Below, piece after piece: positions 1 to 11,595 of a stretch of DNA of 64,000 nt; position 1 is the stretch's first letter; each line of letters starts with the position of its first letter. Where the stretch lies: assembly GCF_016767715.1 (NCBI RefSeq), contig NZ_CP050145.1, positions 3,968,001 to 4,032,000 on the forward strand. The letters are read 5' to 3'. Made by a program: the position numbers and the translations under genes. Below the pieces are notes generated by a model. The model did no database searches and was not told the origin of the DNA. It worked only from the letters and a program-made list of their open reading frames with translations. The stretch is from Mycobacteroides chelonae. Lineage in GTDB: Bacteria; Actinomycetota; Actinomycetes; Mycobacteriales; Mycobacteriaceae.

Positions 1-1038
1 GATTCCCTGGACGACCCGCCGGACGAACTGCGCGCCCTTCTGGAGGACGCATACCGAGTGCCCGAATGGTGGGACCCCGCCAAGGCAGAACGTGGACGAC
101 AACGGCTGTATCGGACCACCGTCCCCACCTTCCTCATCATGGCCACATTCGGTGTATTCGACACCGTCATGAACTCCGATGTTTCGACATCGACAGGCGC
201 CACCGGAAGATTCCGCGACCAGGGTCCGCAACGACAGATCGAGACCGGCAGGTTCTTCGCCACCCTGTTCGATCGGGATGCCATGCGGCCCGGGTCACCA
301 CAGATGAAGCTGACCCTACGCGTGCGGCTTGTACATTCGTTGGCCCGCAAGGGCCTTCGATCCGCATGGGGTCCAGATAACTATGCGAGATTTGGTGCGC
401 CGATTCCCAACTCGTCAATGTGCGGATTCATCGAGGCCGGGGCGCTGGGTGGATTGGTGCTCGACCAACGATTCGGCCGACCGTGCACACTCAAGGAGAT
501 CGATGATGTGTGGCACTACATGTCTCGATGGGCGTTGTTATTCGGCGTGACAGAGACCTTGTGCCCCAAGTCTGGCATCGAGGCGATGCACAACCTCGAC
601 TACCTGCTGGCACGATCCGGCGAAGCATCGAAATGGCGAGTGGAACTTGTGGAAGTCCTATCCTCGCTGACTACCGGCGGGTTCCAGAACCGAATAGGCG
701 ACCTGCTGTATTCGACCGTCATTGGCGGTCCCGGTTCGGTTCTCATGGGATCGCAAGCGATGGACGAATTCCTACGCGACACCCAGTTCGAACGGATACC
801 CCATCGACTCCCGGGCACGATCGTCAAAGCCGTCGCGACAGCCGGCGGGCATACCGCCGCCATCCGCGATCGGTTGCCAGGAATCAACTGGATCCGCCGC
901 ATCACCTACGGACGGCTGATACCGAACCCCAGCCTTCTCATCAACCCGGTCTTCAACGTTCTCGAGAGGCTCCACAAGGTCAGCTCCACCTACACGATGC
1001 ACGACACCAACACCTCCGGGCATGCCTTCGCCAGCTAG
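1..1038 (+). CDS. MpaB/DUF2236 family oxygenase-like protein (5' end outside window)
   Basis: The frame is open from base 1 to a TAG at 1038, so the start lies upstream of the window. The visible 345 residues align along their whole length with the complete gene that follows. Shared blocks include the tryptophan pair near the left edge, the RVRLVH-LAR-GLRSAWG block and the C-terminal TYTMHD-NTSGHAFA tail. MpaB/DUF2236 proteins are relatives of latex-clearing b-type haem oxygenases, but substrates are unknown for most members and I cannot name one here. Together with its neighbour it forms a tandem duplication. Paralogy is seen directly; catalytic function is inferred from the family only. Confidence 0.8.
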   Translation, partial: DSLDDPPDELRALLEDAYRVPEWWDPAKAERGRQRLYRTTVPTFLIMATFGVFDTVMNSDVSTSTGATGRFRDQGPQRQIETGRFFATLFDRDAMRPGSPQMKLTLRVRLVHSLARKGLRSAWGPDNYARFGAPIPNSSMCGFIEAGALGGLVLDQRFGRPCTLKEIDDVWHYMSRWALLFGVTETLCPKSGIEAMHNLDYLLARSGEASKWRVELVEVLSSLTTGGFQNRIGDLLYSTVIGGPGSVLMGSQAMDEFLRDTQFERIPHRLPGTIVKAVATAGGHTAAIRDRLPGINWIRRITYGRLIPNPSLLINPVFNVLERLHKVSSTYTMHDTNTSGHAFAS

Positions 1039-1080
1039 CCGCGATGTCCGCTCTTGTGAGCTCTCCCCGCGCGGCCTAAT

Positions 1081-1102
1081 ATTGACAATGCACGTTGTCA
1101 AT
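1081..1102. promoter_or_regulatory. 8-bp-arm inverted repeat, likely TetR-type operator
   Basis: ATTGACAA (1081-1088) and TTGTCAAT (1095-1102) are perfect inverted arms around a 6-base spacer. The left arm contains TTGACA, which could serve as a -35 box, so a bound repressor would block the promoter of the gene starting at 1135. The size and symmetry suit a TetR-family dimer. The regulator itself is not identifiable in this window. Confidence 0.6.
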
Positions 1103-1115
1103 GACGTCGACGTCA
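1102..1115. promoter_or_regulatory. 14-bp perfect palindrome TGACGTCGACGTCA
   Basis: It directly abuts the inverted repeat at 1081-1102 and lies 19 bases before the ATG at 1135. It could be a second operator or part of a compound site. It is short and made of common dinucleotides, so coincidence is possible. Confidence 0.35.
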
Positions 1116-1134
1116 ACAACCAGGAGGTGCCCGG

Positions 1135-2484
1135 ATGCCCGAACTCACCGTGGTCGACAAACCACTGTCTGGCGATCCGCACCCGTTCGACTACTACTTC
1201 CGGCCGGGCATGGATCTACGCCCAATTCCCGAGGGCAAGAACGAATTCGGGTGGATCTGGCGCCACTGCCGACACTATTTGTTCGATCCCTGGTTCGACG
1301 TCGAGGACGAGGTGACCCCCACCCCGGCGACCCGCCTGTTCGACGATCACATGTGGCAGGGCGACGAGCCGATGGACGCCGTCGCCGAGCTGTTTCACGA
1401 GCTCGGGTCCGCTCAGGCCCGGGCACTGTTCGAACAGGCCGTCGAGCATGGCGTCGACAGCCTGGATGATCCTCCCGAGGCGCTGCGTGCACTGTTCGCG
1501 GATGCCTACCGCGTGCCGCCATGGTGGGATCCAGCCAAGGCGGAACGGGGCCGGCTGCGGGCGCGCCAGGTGACCACCGCAACCACCGCCGTCATGGCGA
1601 CCTTCGCGGTATTCGACACCGTCATGAACTCCGATGTGTCGGCAGCCACCGGCGCCACCGGCCGGTTCCGTTATCAGAGCGCCCAACGGCTGGCAGAGAC
1701 GAATCGGTTCTTCTCCATGATCTTCGACCGTGACGGGTTGGTACCCGGCTCCGAACAGATCAAGCTGACGATGCGCGTTCGTCTGGTGCACGCACTGGCG
1801 CGGCGGGGCCTGCGCAGCGCCTGGGGCGAGGACAACTTCGCCGAATACGGCGCTCCCATCTCCAACGCGTCCATGTGCGGATTCATCGAGGCAATGCTCG
1901 GCGCGCTCCTTGTCGACTACCGACTCGGAAGATCTTGCACGCTAAGGGAAATCGATGACGTATGGCATTACCTGCTGCGATGGGCGCTGATGTTCGGCGT
2001 CACCGAAGACCTGCTGCCGCGCACGGGCATCGACGCCATGCGCAATCTCGACTACCTGCTGGCCCGTTCCGGAGATGCCTCACGCTGGCGCGTCGAGCTG
2101 ATCGAAGCACTGGCCACGGGCATGTCCGGCGCGCGTACCGGACCCGTCCGGCGCCTCTTCGCGGAAGTGCTCGCCGGACCCGGCTCCATGCTGATGGGAC
2201 CCGCGGCAATGGACGAATTCTTCCAGGGCACAACCTTTGACGGCATCAACCATCGGCTCTCGGGCTGGCTGTTCAGCAGGGCCGCCACGGTCAATGCCAA
2301 CGCGTCCGCGGTGCTGGACCGGCTGCCCGGAATCGGCTTGGTGCGCCACCGGCTGGATGCCTTCAACCCCAATCCCAGTGCGGTGAACAATCTTTTATCC
2401 GAATTGATCGAGAAGCGCGCCAAGGTGGCGTCGACATACACGATGCACGACAACAACACCTCCGGGCACGCTTTCGCCCGCTGA
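1135..2484 (+). CDS. MpaB/DUF2236 family oxygenase-like protein
   Basis: 449 residues starting at an ATG preceded by AGGAGG (spacing about 7). It is a full-length paralogue of the truncated gene before it. Conserved family-type blocks include the WWDPAKAERGR segment, the RVRLVHALARRGLRSAWG segment and the TYTMHDNNTSGHAFAR tail. There is no signal peptide and there are no obvious membrane spans, so a cytosolic or peripheral location is likely. MpaB-type proteins are haem-dependent oxygenase relatives; the substrate here is unknown. Expression is probably controlled by the palindromes at 1081-1115. The gene converges on tuf and shares the terminator at 2567-2603. Confidence 0.85.
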   Translation: MPELTVVDKPLSGDPHPFDYYFRPGMDLRPIPEGKNEFGWIWRHCRHYLFDPWFDVEDEVTPTPATRLFDDHMWQGDEPMDAVAELFHELGSAQARALFEQAVEHGVDSLDDPPEALRALFADAYRVPPWWDPAKAERGRLRARQVTTATTAVMATFAVFDTVMNSDVSAATGATGRFRYQSAQRLAETNRFFSMIFDRDGLVPGSEQIKLTMRVRLVHALARRGLRSAWGEDNFAEYGAPISNASMCGFIEAMLGALLVDYRLGRSCTLREIDDVWHYLLRWALMFGVTEDLLPRTGIDAMRNLDYLLARSGDASRWRVELIEALATGMSGARTGPVRRLFAEVLAGPGSMLMGPAAMDEFFQGTTFDGINHRLSGWLFSRAATVNANASAVLDRLPGIGLVRHRLDAFNPNPSAVNNLLSELIEKRAKVASTYTMHDNNTSGHAFAR

Positions 2485-2566
2485 CCAGTTCCGCCGAGCG
2501 GGAGTCTCACGGGACGAAACCGGCCAAGGCCCTCGCCAGATTCCCTCTGGGCGAGGAGAAAACACG

Positions 2567-2603
2567 AAAACGGCGCCCACCCCTGAAGGGTGAGCGCCGT
2601 TTT
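2567..2603. terminator. Bidirectional terminator, tuf / MpaB-like gene
   Basis: Arms running from AAAACGGCGC to GCGCCGTTTT surround an inner CCACCC...GGGTGA stem and a CTGAA loop. Flanking A and T tracts on both sides allow it to end both the minus-strand tuf transcript and the plus-strand gene. Confidence 0.85.
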
Positions 2604-2618
2604 CTTGGCGTCTTTAGA

Positions 2619-3812
<1,194 letters not shown>

Positions 3813-3880
3813 TTGTGTCCTCCTGGACTCTTGTTGTTGTTACTTACAGTGTTGCGCCAGGGGCGCGGTGCTCCGGCGGA

Positions 3881-5986
<2,106 letters not shown>

Positions 5987-6032
5987 AGAAGTTTCCGCTC
6001 TTTCGCTTCGAATTGGGGATTGACGAACTGGG

Positions 6033-6058
6033 CGGGCCTCGCCGTGAAGTGAGGCCCG
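6033..6058 (-). other. Hairpin in rpsG-fusA intergenic region
   Basis: CGGGCCTC and GAGGCCCG form 8-bp perfect arms around a 10-base loop. There is no T tract on the fusA side, so read-through attenuation or RNA processing is more likely than full termination, since fusA needs transcription through this point. Confidence 0.35.
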
Positions 6059-6063
6059 TCAGA

Positions 6064-6534
6064 TCACCAGCGGTAGTGCGCGAACGCCCGGTTGGCCTCG
6101 GCCATCTTGTGGACATCCTCGCGGCGCTTCACCGATGCGCCCAGGCCATTGCTGGCGTCCAGGATCTCGTTGGCAAGCCGCTCGACCATGGTCTTCTCAC
6201 GACGAGCGCGCGAGAAGCTCACCAGCCAGCGCAGGGCCAGGGTGGTGGAGCGATCGGGACGCACCTCGACCGGCACCTGGTAGGTGGCACCACCGACGCG
6301 ACGGCTGCGCACCTCGAGGGCGGGCTTCACGTTGTCCATGGCGCGCTTGAGGGTGACGACCGGATCGGTGCCGGTCTTGTCCCGGGCCTGCTCCAGGGCG
6401 CCGTAAACGATGCGCTCGGCGATGGACTTCTTGCCATCGAGCAGCACCTTGTTGACGAGCTGGGTAACCAGCTGCGAACTGTAAACCGGGTCGTTGACCA
6501 GGGGGCGCGACGGCGCGGGTCCCTTACGCGGCAT
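6064..6534 (-). CDS. rpsG: 30S ribosomal protein S7
   Basis: 156 residues, the family length. S7 nucleates assembly of the 30S head and contacts the E-site and decoding region of 16S rRNA. The N-terminus (MPRKGPAP) and C-terminus (FAHYRW) are the standard mycobacterial ends. The ATG overlaps the rpsL stop codon by one base (TAATG on the minus strand), implying translational coupling in the str operon. Confidence 0.99.
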   Translation of the reverse strand: MPRKGPAPSRPLVNDPVYSSQLVTQLVNKVLLDGKKSIAERIVYGALEQARDKTGTDPVVTLKRAMDNVKPALEVRSRRVGGATYQVPVEVRPDRSTTLALRWLVSFSRARREKTMVERLANEILDASNGLGASVKRREDVHKMAEANRAFAHYRW

Positions 6535-6908
6535 TAGCTCTTCTCCTTCTTGGCGCCGTAGCGGCTGCGAGCCTGCTTGCGGTTCTTGACTCCCTGGGTG
6601 TCCAGCGAGCCGCGGATGATCTTGTAGCGCACACCGGGGAGGTCCTTCACACGACCACCACGCACGAGCACCATCGAGTGCTCCTGCAGGTTGTGGCCCT
6701 CACCCGGGATGTAAGCGGTGACCTCCACCGCGCTGGTCAGCCGCACACGGGCCACCTTCCGCAGCGCCGAGTTCGGCTTCTTCGGGGTGGTGGTGTAGAC
6801 GCGGGTGCACACGCCACGGCGCTGCGGGCTGCCCTTAAGGGCCGCGGTCTTCACCTTGGCGATCTTGTCCCGGCGACCCTTACGGACCAGCTGGTTGATG
6901 GTTGGCAT
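6534..6908 (-). CDS. rpsL: 30S ribosomal protein S12
   Basis: 124 residues. S12 sits at the decoding centre and is the streptomycin resistance locus. Lysine is present at both classical positions (K43 and K88), so the sequence predicts no rpsL-mediated streptomycin resistance. It is the first gene of the str operon. It starts at ATG and follows a long leader with a recognisable promoter about 235 bases upstream. Confidence 0.99.
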   Translation of the reverse strand: MPTINQLVRKGRRDKIAKVKTAALKGSPQRRGVCTRVYTTTPKKPNSALRKVARVRLTSAVEVTAYIPGEGHNLQEHSMVLVRGGRVKDLPGVRYKIIRGSLDTQGVKNRKQARSRYGAKKEKS

Positions 6909-7231
6909 GTACCGGCTTTCTGTCTCTAGCTACTACTGGGCTCTAGCACTGCGAGCCCATATGAAGGCCCTGTTGTCCTGCGGTTTTCGCCCGTATCGGT
7001 ATCCCGAGGCCGGGCGTGTCGCACGCACCGCGGCCGCGAAGAAAAACTCCTTCACCCTCTGGGCATGCGAATTGACCTGGCGCCCTATCTGACCCCCGCT
7101 GGGTAACCCAGTGGTGGCCATCGGCCAGGCACAGCGCCCTACCATACCAGGGCTGATCACGGTGAGACAAACTCGCCTACCAGCGACAAAGCGCAGGTCA
7201 TCGACAACTCACCGATGCGCGGGCAACTTGC
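6909..7231 (-). promoter_or_regulatory. str operon leader and promoter region (no gene)
   Basis: This 323-base stretch holds no supportable gene. On the minus strand TTGTCT (7165-7170) and TATGGT (7141-7146), spaced 18 bases, make a good vegetative promoter. Transcription would start near 7134, giving a leader of about 225 bases ahead of rpsL. I saw no classical riboswitch in the leader. Confidence 0.55.
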
Positions 7232-7840
7232 CTACTTGCGCTCGGCAAGACCCGACGCGAAGCGGTGCACCATCTCCGTAAACGCGACATCGGGATCCAT
7301 CTCGATGCCCGCCATGAAGCCCGTCATCTCCAACATGACGAAGCCGTGCATCGCGGCCCACAGCTCGACGCCCGCATGGAAGGCGGTGTCCTCATTGAGC
7401 CCGTAGACGCCGATGGCCTCGGTCGCGGGCTTGGCCAGCTCGCGTGCGTCGATGGTCGGACGGTTCACGGCGTCCAGGAACGGCATCCTGGTCAGTGCGG
7501 CATATCTACCGGGGTGGTGGTGTGCGTAACTGCGGTACGCGCCGGCCATCGCCAGGATCGCGTCCTCGCTGGTGCGCCCCGAGCTCACGGTGTGCAGCAT
7601 GCCCACGATCTCGGCCAATACCCGGTCACGCACCTCGTGGCGCAGATCATCAAGGCTGTCCACATGGTTATAGAGCGAGGGACCCTTCGTGCCGAGCTCG
7701 ACGGCCAACGCGTTGATCGTCAGCGCATCCCAGCCGGCCCGATCCAAGAAGGACAAGGCGGCGTTGATGACCATGTCGCGGTTGAGCCGTGTTGCCCGCG
7801 CAGAGTTCCTGCGGTGCGCGGTTGCGGGCTCGGTCGTCAC
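7232..7840 (-). CDS. TetR/AcrR family regulator (Rv0681-like)
   Basis: 202 residues. The N-terminal helix-turn-helix spans roughly residues 20-65, with a recognition helix around KGPSLYNHVDS. The C-terminal ligand domain contains the WAAMHGF block typical of TetR proteins with a WHG-type C-terminal domain. Its position directly upstream of rpsL matches Rv0681 in M. tuberculosis. The target is unknown; it could control itself or the divergent DUF3060 genes across the 177-base gap at 7841-8017. No clear palindrome was identified in that gap. Confidence 0.9.
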   Translation of the reverse strand: MTTEPATAHRRNSARATRLNRDMVINAALSFLDRAGWDALTINALAVELGTKGPSLYNHVDSLDDLRHEVRDRVLAEIVGMLHTVSSGRTSEDAILAMAGAYRSYAHHHPGRYAALTRMPFLDAVNRPTIDARELAKPATEAIGVYGLNEDTAFHAGVELWAAMHGFVMLEMTGFMAGIEMDPDVAFTEMVHRFASGLAERK

Positions 7841-8017
7841 GTGTGGTCCACCTTCTGGGGGTGAGTCGTTCTAGTGCAGTGCTCTTTGGTGCGGCCTTGT
7901 GGAGCAGATGGCCTGCTATGACCCTATCTCCCCCATCGTCACCTTTGTGTTTGTCAGCCCATCGAGTCTGTCGTGGCGCCCGGTGCCTTATTCTCATCGG
8001 GTGACCTGGACGCTGAA

Positions 8018-8431
8018 ATGACACACGTTCTAGTTTCCGTGGGGCAGCGAGCGCTGGTCGCCGTCCTGGCGACCGCCGGCATCGCCGCGTTGGCGAGTTC
8101 GTCGGCGGGCCGTTCGGACCTCGCAGACAACATTCGCCTGGTGAAGAACGGCGACACCCACATCACCCAGTACGGGCTCGTGACCACTATCGATTGCAGC
8201 GATTCGACCGTCTTTGTGAACGGGTCGCAGAACGTCATCACCGCTCTCGGCAGCTGCTACGCCATCTCAGTGCAGGGGTCCTCCAACACGATCATCGCCG
8301 ACAACGTGGTCAACGACATCACTGTCTACGGCTTCAACCAGAAGGTCCTCTACAAGTCCGGTGAACCGGCAGTCATCGATCGCGGGCGCGAGCTGGGCAT
8401 GATGAATTTCATCGACCGCATTCCCGGCTAA
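8018..8431 (+). CDS. DUF3060 domain secreted protein
   Basis: 137 residues from the ATG at 8018, chosen because it places a signal-like hydrophobic segment (VLVAVLATAGIAAL region) at the N-terminus. An upstream in-frame start at 7973 would bury that segment. The mature part shows short repeating turns rich in N, S, T and V (SDSTVFVNGSQN, GSCYAISVQGSSN), the beta-helix-like pattern of DUF3060. Function is unknown. The next gene is a paralogue, and both correspond in position to the Rv0679c/Rv0680c threonine-rich protein pair. Confidence 0.75.
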   Translation: MTHVLVSVGQRALVAVLATAGIAALASSSAGRSDLADNIRLVKNGDTHITQYGLVTTIDCSDSTVFVNGSQNVITALGSCYAISVQGSSNTIIADNVVNDITVYGFNQKVLYKSGEPAVIDRGRELGMMNFIDRIPG

Positions 8432-8469
8432 CCCCCTGCCGTCATCCAAAACTCCGGATAATCGATGTC

Positions 8470-8904
8470 ATGTCCCGCCATCATGTGGTCCTGGCCCTCG
8501 TCGCGCTCGGACTGACGGGCTGCGGTGCCATCAAACCGGGTTCGAGCAATCCGACGCCCGGCACCTGGACTCCGCCGTCCACCTCGGCCTCGTCCAGCCC
8601 CTCCACACCGACCTCTGCCAAGGTCGATATCGGGGATGAGACGGTGATCGGGTACTTCGGCCAAACCACGACCGCCGCGTGCGACGAGGGCAAGCGCCTG
8701 AACATCACGGGCGCCAACAACACCCTCACCATCACCGGCACCTGTGACAAGGTCACCGTCTCGGGTTTCTCGAACACCGTCACGTTCGACGAGCTGAAAA
8801 CCGAAGTGACGGTGACCGGCTACGGGAACAAGCTGACCTACAAGACGGGCGAACCCAAGGTCAACAACTACGGAAGCAACAACACCATTCAGAAGGCTTC
8901 CTAG
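8470..8904 (+). CDS. DUF3060 domain lipoprotein
   Basis: 144 residues. The signal peptide ends in the lipobox LTGC, with the modified cysteine at about residue 18. A Ser/Thr/Pro-rich linker (about 25-50) follows, then the DUF3060 part with repeating GANNTLTITGTC, SGFSNTVTF and TGYGNKLTY units. These suggest a small parallel beta-solenoid anchored on the outer face of the membrane. It lies 38 bases after its paralogue and probably shares its transcript. No enzymatic residues are recognisable. Confidence 0.8.
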   Translation: MSRHHVVLALVALGLTGCGAIKPGSSNPTPGTWTPPSTSASSSPSTPTSAKVDIGDETVIGYFGQTTTAACDEGKRLNITGANNTLTITGTCDKVTVSGFSNTVTFDELKTEVTVTGYGNKLTYKTGEPKVNNYGSNNTIQKAS

Positions 8905-8911
8905 CCACCGC

Positions 8912-9454
8912 TCACAACACCGTCTGCACGATGTGTTCGACCAGTTGGCGAGCAGCAGCGCAACTATCGCCGCCCTTGCGGTACTGAACCCACCAGGTCA
9001 ACGAACCGGTACCGGCCGGAACCGTCACCCCGCAGCCCCCGCCGGGGCCAGTGCTGGTGAACCCCTTGCGGCCGTTGATCGTAATGTCGGCGGTCTTCTG
9101 TCCCATCCCGTCGGCCGACGTGCGATCGCGGTCGACGTCACCGCCCTCGTAGTAGGCGTACAAGAGGTCGATGAGATTTCCCGCATCATCGGCTGCGACC
9201 CAATAGCACAGTGCCCCAAAGAAATTCTGGTAGACCTGGGCAGCCTTGACGGTCTCCACGATCGTCTTCTCATCGAGCGGACCACACTGGCCGTTTGCGA
9301 ATCCGTAGGGGTCCAGCTTGTCGTTCTCGCCTCGCTCGTTGGAGTTCAGTGACTCTCCCGGAGCGACGGCGGAACCGTCGACGGTGCGCGCACACCCGGT
9401 GGGGCTGACGAGGAGCAGCGCCGCTGCGGCAAGCGCGCCGACAATCCGTTTCAT
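8912..9454 (-). CDS. DUF3558 domain lipoprotein
   Basis: 180 residues from the ATG at 9454, which overlaps the stop of the upstream gene by ATGA. A longer in-frame start at 9544 would lie inside that gene and lose the signal peptide. The signal peptide ends in a PTGC lipobox. The DUF3558 body has the typical CG...C pattern, with cysteines around NGQCGPL, GALCYW and GGCGV. DUF3558 lipoproteins include the LprB/LprC type; their role is not established. Confidence 0.8.
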   Translation of the reverse strand: MKRIVGALAAAALLLVSPTGCARTVDGSAVAPGESLNSNERGENDKLDPYGFANGQCGPLDEKTIVETVKAAQVYQNFFGALCYWVAADDAGNLIDLLYAYYEGGDVDRDRTSADGMGQKTADITINGRKGFTSTGPGGGCGVTVPAGTGSLTWWVQYRKGGDSCAAARQLVEHIVQTVL

Positions 9455-10011
9455 TGCTTGCCTACCTTGCTGAGCAGTGAGTCCATCAGGGTCTCGACGG
9501 CCTTGCACGGGTCGTTTTTGACGTCTCCCGATTGCAGGGACCAATGCAGGAAATCGGGCCCGGATCCCGCGGACAGCTCACACAACCCGACATTGCTCAC
9601 GCGGTAACCGGGATAGGACTTGGTGGTCACCGATTCCACCGTATGTCCGAGGTTTCGCGCGACGGACGCCTCCTTCTGTGCCGAGCTGCCCCGATACCAG
9701 TACAGCGACAAAGACGTATCTCCGGTTCCGGGGCCGGTGGACCACCGGCAGCCAAGCAGGCTATCCACATCGCGCTTGAGTGCTGGATTACCCACCGCTG
9801 CAGTGACTTCCGCATCGGTCATGCCACCGCAGTCGCCGAGTTTGAAACCCTTACCGGGCCCGTTGTTCACCTCGGGAACCGTGGTCACCTGCACATCGGG
9901 AGATCCGCCGTCGTCGTCACCCCCGGAGGACCGCGGCGAGCAGCCAGCCAGCACCACGGCGGCAACAACCAGGGCCGATACCGGAACCATCCGCACACTC
10001 ACGGTGTCCAC
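9451..10011 (-). CDS. DUF3558 domain lipoprotein
   Basis: 186 residues. The signal sequence ends in the lipobox LAGC (cysteine about 24). A Gly/Asp/Ser-rich linker follows, then a DUF3558 domain with paired cysteines (GDCGGMTDAEV, LLGCRWST, GLCELS). The first of a two-gene lipoprotein operon, coupled to the next gene by a 4-base overlap. Two related lipoproteins encoded together suggest a heterodimer, which is inference. An internal ATG seven codons in is an alternative start. Confidence 0.8.
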   Translation of the reverse strand: MDTVSVRMVPVSALVVAAVVLAGCSPRSSGGDDDGGSPDVQVTTVPEVNNGPGKGFKLGDCGGMTDAEVTAAVGNPALKRDVDSLLGCRWSTGPGTGDTSLSLYWYRGSSAQKEASVARNLGHTVESVTTKSYPGYRVSNVGLCELSAGSGPDFLHWSLQSGDVKNDPCKAVETLMDSLLSKVGKQ

Positions 10012-10085
10012 AGTACGTCCGTATCCCGTGGGTCTCCCTGAAGTCTGAGTGTGTCGGCGCTACTACTGCCCCGGGCTCAGACAGC

Positions 10086-10853
10086 TCAGACCCCGGCTCC
10101 ATGGCGGCCGGCACCCGCGGCAAACCGGCCGGCTCCCTCCAGCGCCTCGGCCGCCACCCGCTCGATGCTGCCGAACTCGTTATCCAATGCCGCGTCCTCG
10201 GCCATCCCCCACTGCGCGATCGCCGAATCGCGGTCTGCTCGCACACATTGCTGGGGGAATGCCGCGATCTCCGCCGCCAACGCCTCGGCGGCAGCTCGGG
10301 CCTGCCCACGAGGTACCACGCGATTGGCCAGGCCGATGTCCAGCGCCTCTGGTGCGGCGACGGGACGCCCGGTGAGGATGAGGTCCATGGCACGCGAGTG
10401 CCCGATCAACCGCGGCAATCTGATCGTCCCGCCATCGATGAGCGGCACGCCCCAGCGCCTGCAGAACACCCCCAGGACGGCGTCCTCCTCGACCACCCGA
10501 AGGTCACACCACAACGCGAGCTCGATACCACCGGCGACGGCATGGCCCGATATCGCAGCGATCACCGGCTTGGACAGCCGCAGCCGTGACGGGCCCATCG
10601 GACCGGGGCCCTGCGGGTGCAGTTCATTTCCACGGTCGGTGCCCATGGCCTTGAGATCTGCTCCGGCACAGAATGTTCCGCCATCACCCCAGAGCACCGC
10701 CACGGACGCCTCCGGGTCGGCGTCGAACTCGGCGAACGCCGCGAGCAGCGCCGCGGCGGTCGGGCCGTCAACGGCATTACGAGCGTGAGGGCGGTTGAGA
10801 ATGACCGTGGTCACCGGTCCTGCCTTCTCTACGCGAACAGCATTCTCACTCAC
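10086..10853 (-). CDS. echA5: Enoyl-CoA hydratase/isomerase family (EchA5-like)
   Basis: 255 residues, the crotonase-fold length. The oxyanion-hole segments are visible: CAGADLKAMG near residue 62, and SGHAVAGGIELALWCDLRV near 105-120. The catalytic glutamate pattern is only partly conserved, so hydratase against isomerase activity cannot be decided. It begins at a GTG overlapping the PaaX-like stop (GTGA). It is last in a four-gene fatty-acid operon matching Rv0672-Rv0675. Confidence 0.88.
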   Translation of the reverse strand: MSENAVRVEKAGPVTTVILNRPHARNAVDGPTAAALLAAFAEFDADPEASVAVLWGDGGTFCAGADLKAMGTDRGNELHPQGPGPMGPSRLRLSKPVIAAISGHAVAGGIELALWCDLRVVEEDAVLGVFCRRWGVPLIDGGTIRLPRLIGHSRAMDLILTGRPVAAPEALDIGLANRVVPRGQARAAAEALAAEIAAFPQQCVRADRDSAIAQWGMAEDAALDNEFGSIERVAAEALEGAGRFAAGAGRHGAGV

Positions 10854-11593
10854 AGGGAGGCCTCCTCCATCTCAGCATTGTCGCGCAGTTTCACCAGTTC
10901 ATCCTTGAACTCCCGGTAACGGGAACGTATTTCGTCGGCCGGCCAGTCCGTCGGCAACAACTCATCCGGCAGCACCGGGTCGGCGAGCAGGTGCCGCACC
11001 ATCGCCGCAGCCAGCACAAATCGCGCAGGAATTGCCTCGGCCTGATCCCACCACCGCAACAGGGACGTCGCATAGAGCGACCACCCGGGCAGATCCCACA
11101 GCTGAGCGGACAATGCTTCGGGGGTCGCGGTCCGGGTCTGCAACACCCAGACGTGGTCGGTCACCGACGGTGGCAGCTCGATGTCCAGATTGTCCGGACG
11201 CAGCCACACTCCCTCGCGCAGTTCTCCGAAACGGCTTTGCCGCAACGTGGTTCGCAGGTCATTGCGGTCACGCGCATCGCGCCCCACGCTGGTGATAACC
11301 AGCTGTGTCCAGTCTCCGTCCCAGGAGCGCCGGTGCGGATCGCAGGCCTCGTCCTGCCGCAGCTGACGAGCCTGCAGACGCTCGGCGAGCCGATATCCCG
11401 ATTCGGTTCGCGCAAGATCTCCCGCAGAGACCATCCGGGTCAGCGCCACCCTTACAGTGGTATCACTGATTCCGAACAAGGTTGTCAGTGAACGTATTTC
11501 GCGCACAGACAGCTCTGCGGGGTGTGCACCCAGCAGCAGGCTCAGGATGACCGAACGCGCGGTCATCGGGTGATGCTCGACCGGGTTAGTCAT
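10850..11593 (-). CDS. PaaX-family transcriptional regulator (Rv0674-like)
   Basis: 247 residues. An N-terminal winged helix includes LTTLFGISDTTVRVALTRMV at about 31-50, a PaaX-type recognition region. A C-terminal ligand domain follows, with the conserved GVWLRPDNLD segment. PaaX proteins repress aromatic or acyl-CoA catabolic operons and respond to CoA thioesters. Being inside the fadE8-echA4-echA5 operon, it is probably a local repressor sensing an acyl-CoA intermediate. Confidence 0.85.
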   Translation of the reverse strand: MTNPVEHHPMTARSVILSLLLGAHPAELSVREIRSLTTLFGISDTTVRVALTRMVSAGDLARTESGYRLAERLQARQLRQDEACDPHRRSWDGDWTQLVITSVGRDARDRNDLRTTLRQSRFGELREGVWLRPDNLDIELPPSVTDHVWVLQTRTATPEALSAQLWDLPGWSLYATSLLRWWDQAEAIPARFVLAAAMVRHLLADPVLPDELLPTDWPADEIRSRYREFKDELVKLRDNAEMEEASL

Positions 11594-11595
11594 CG

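Noticed and set aside
2531..2556. CCTCGCC/GGCGAGG hairpin after the MpaB-like gene
   Set aside because: No T tract, and the much stronger hairpin at 2567-2603 is sufficient as terminator.
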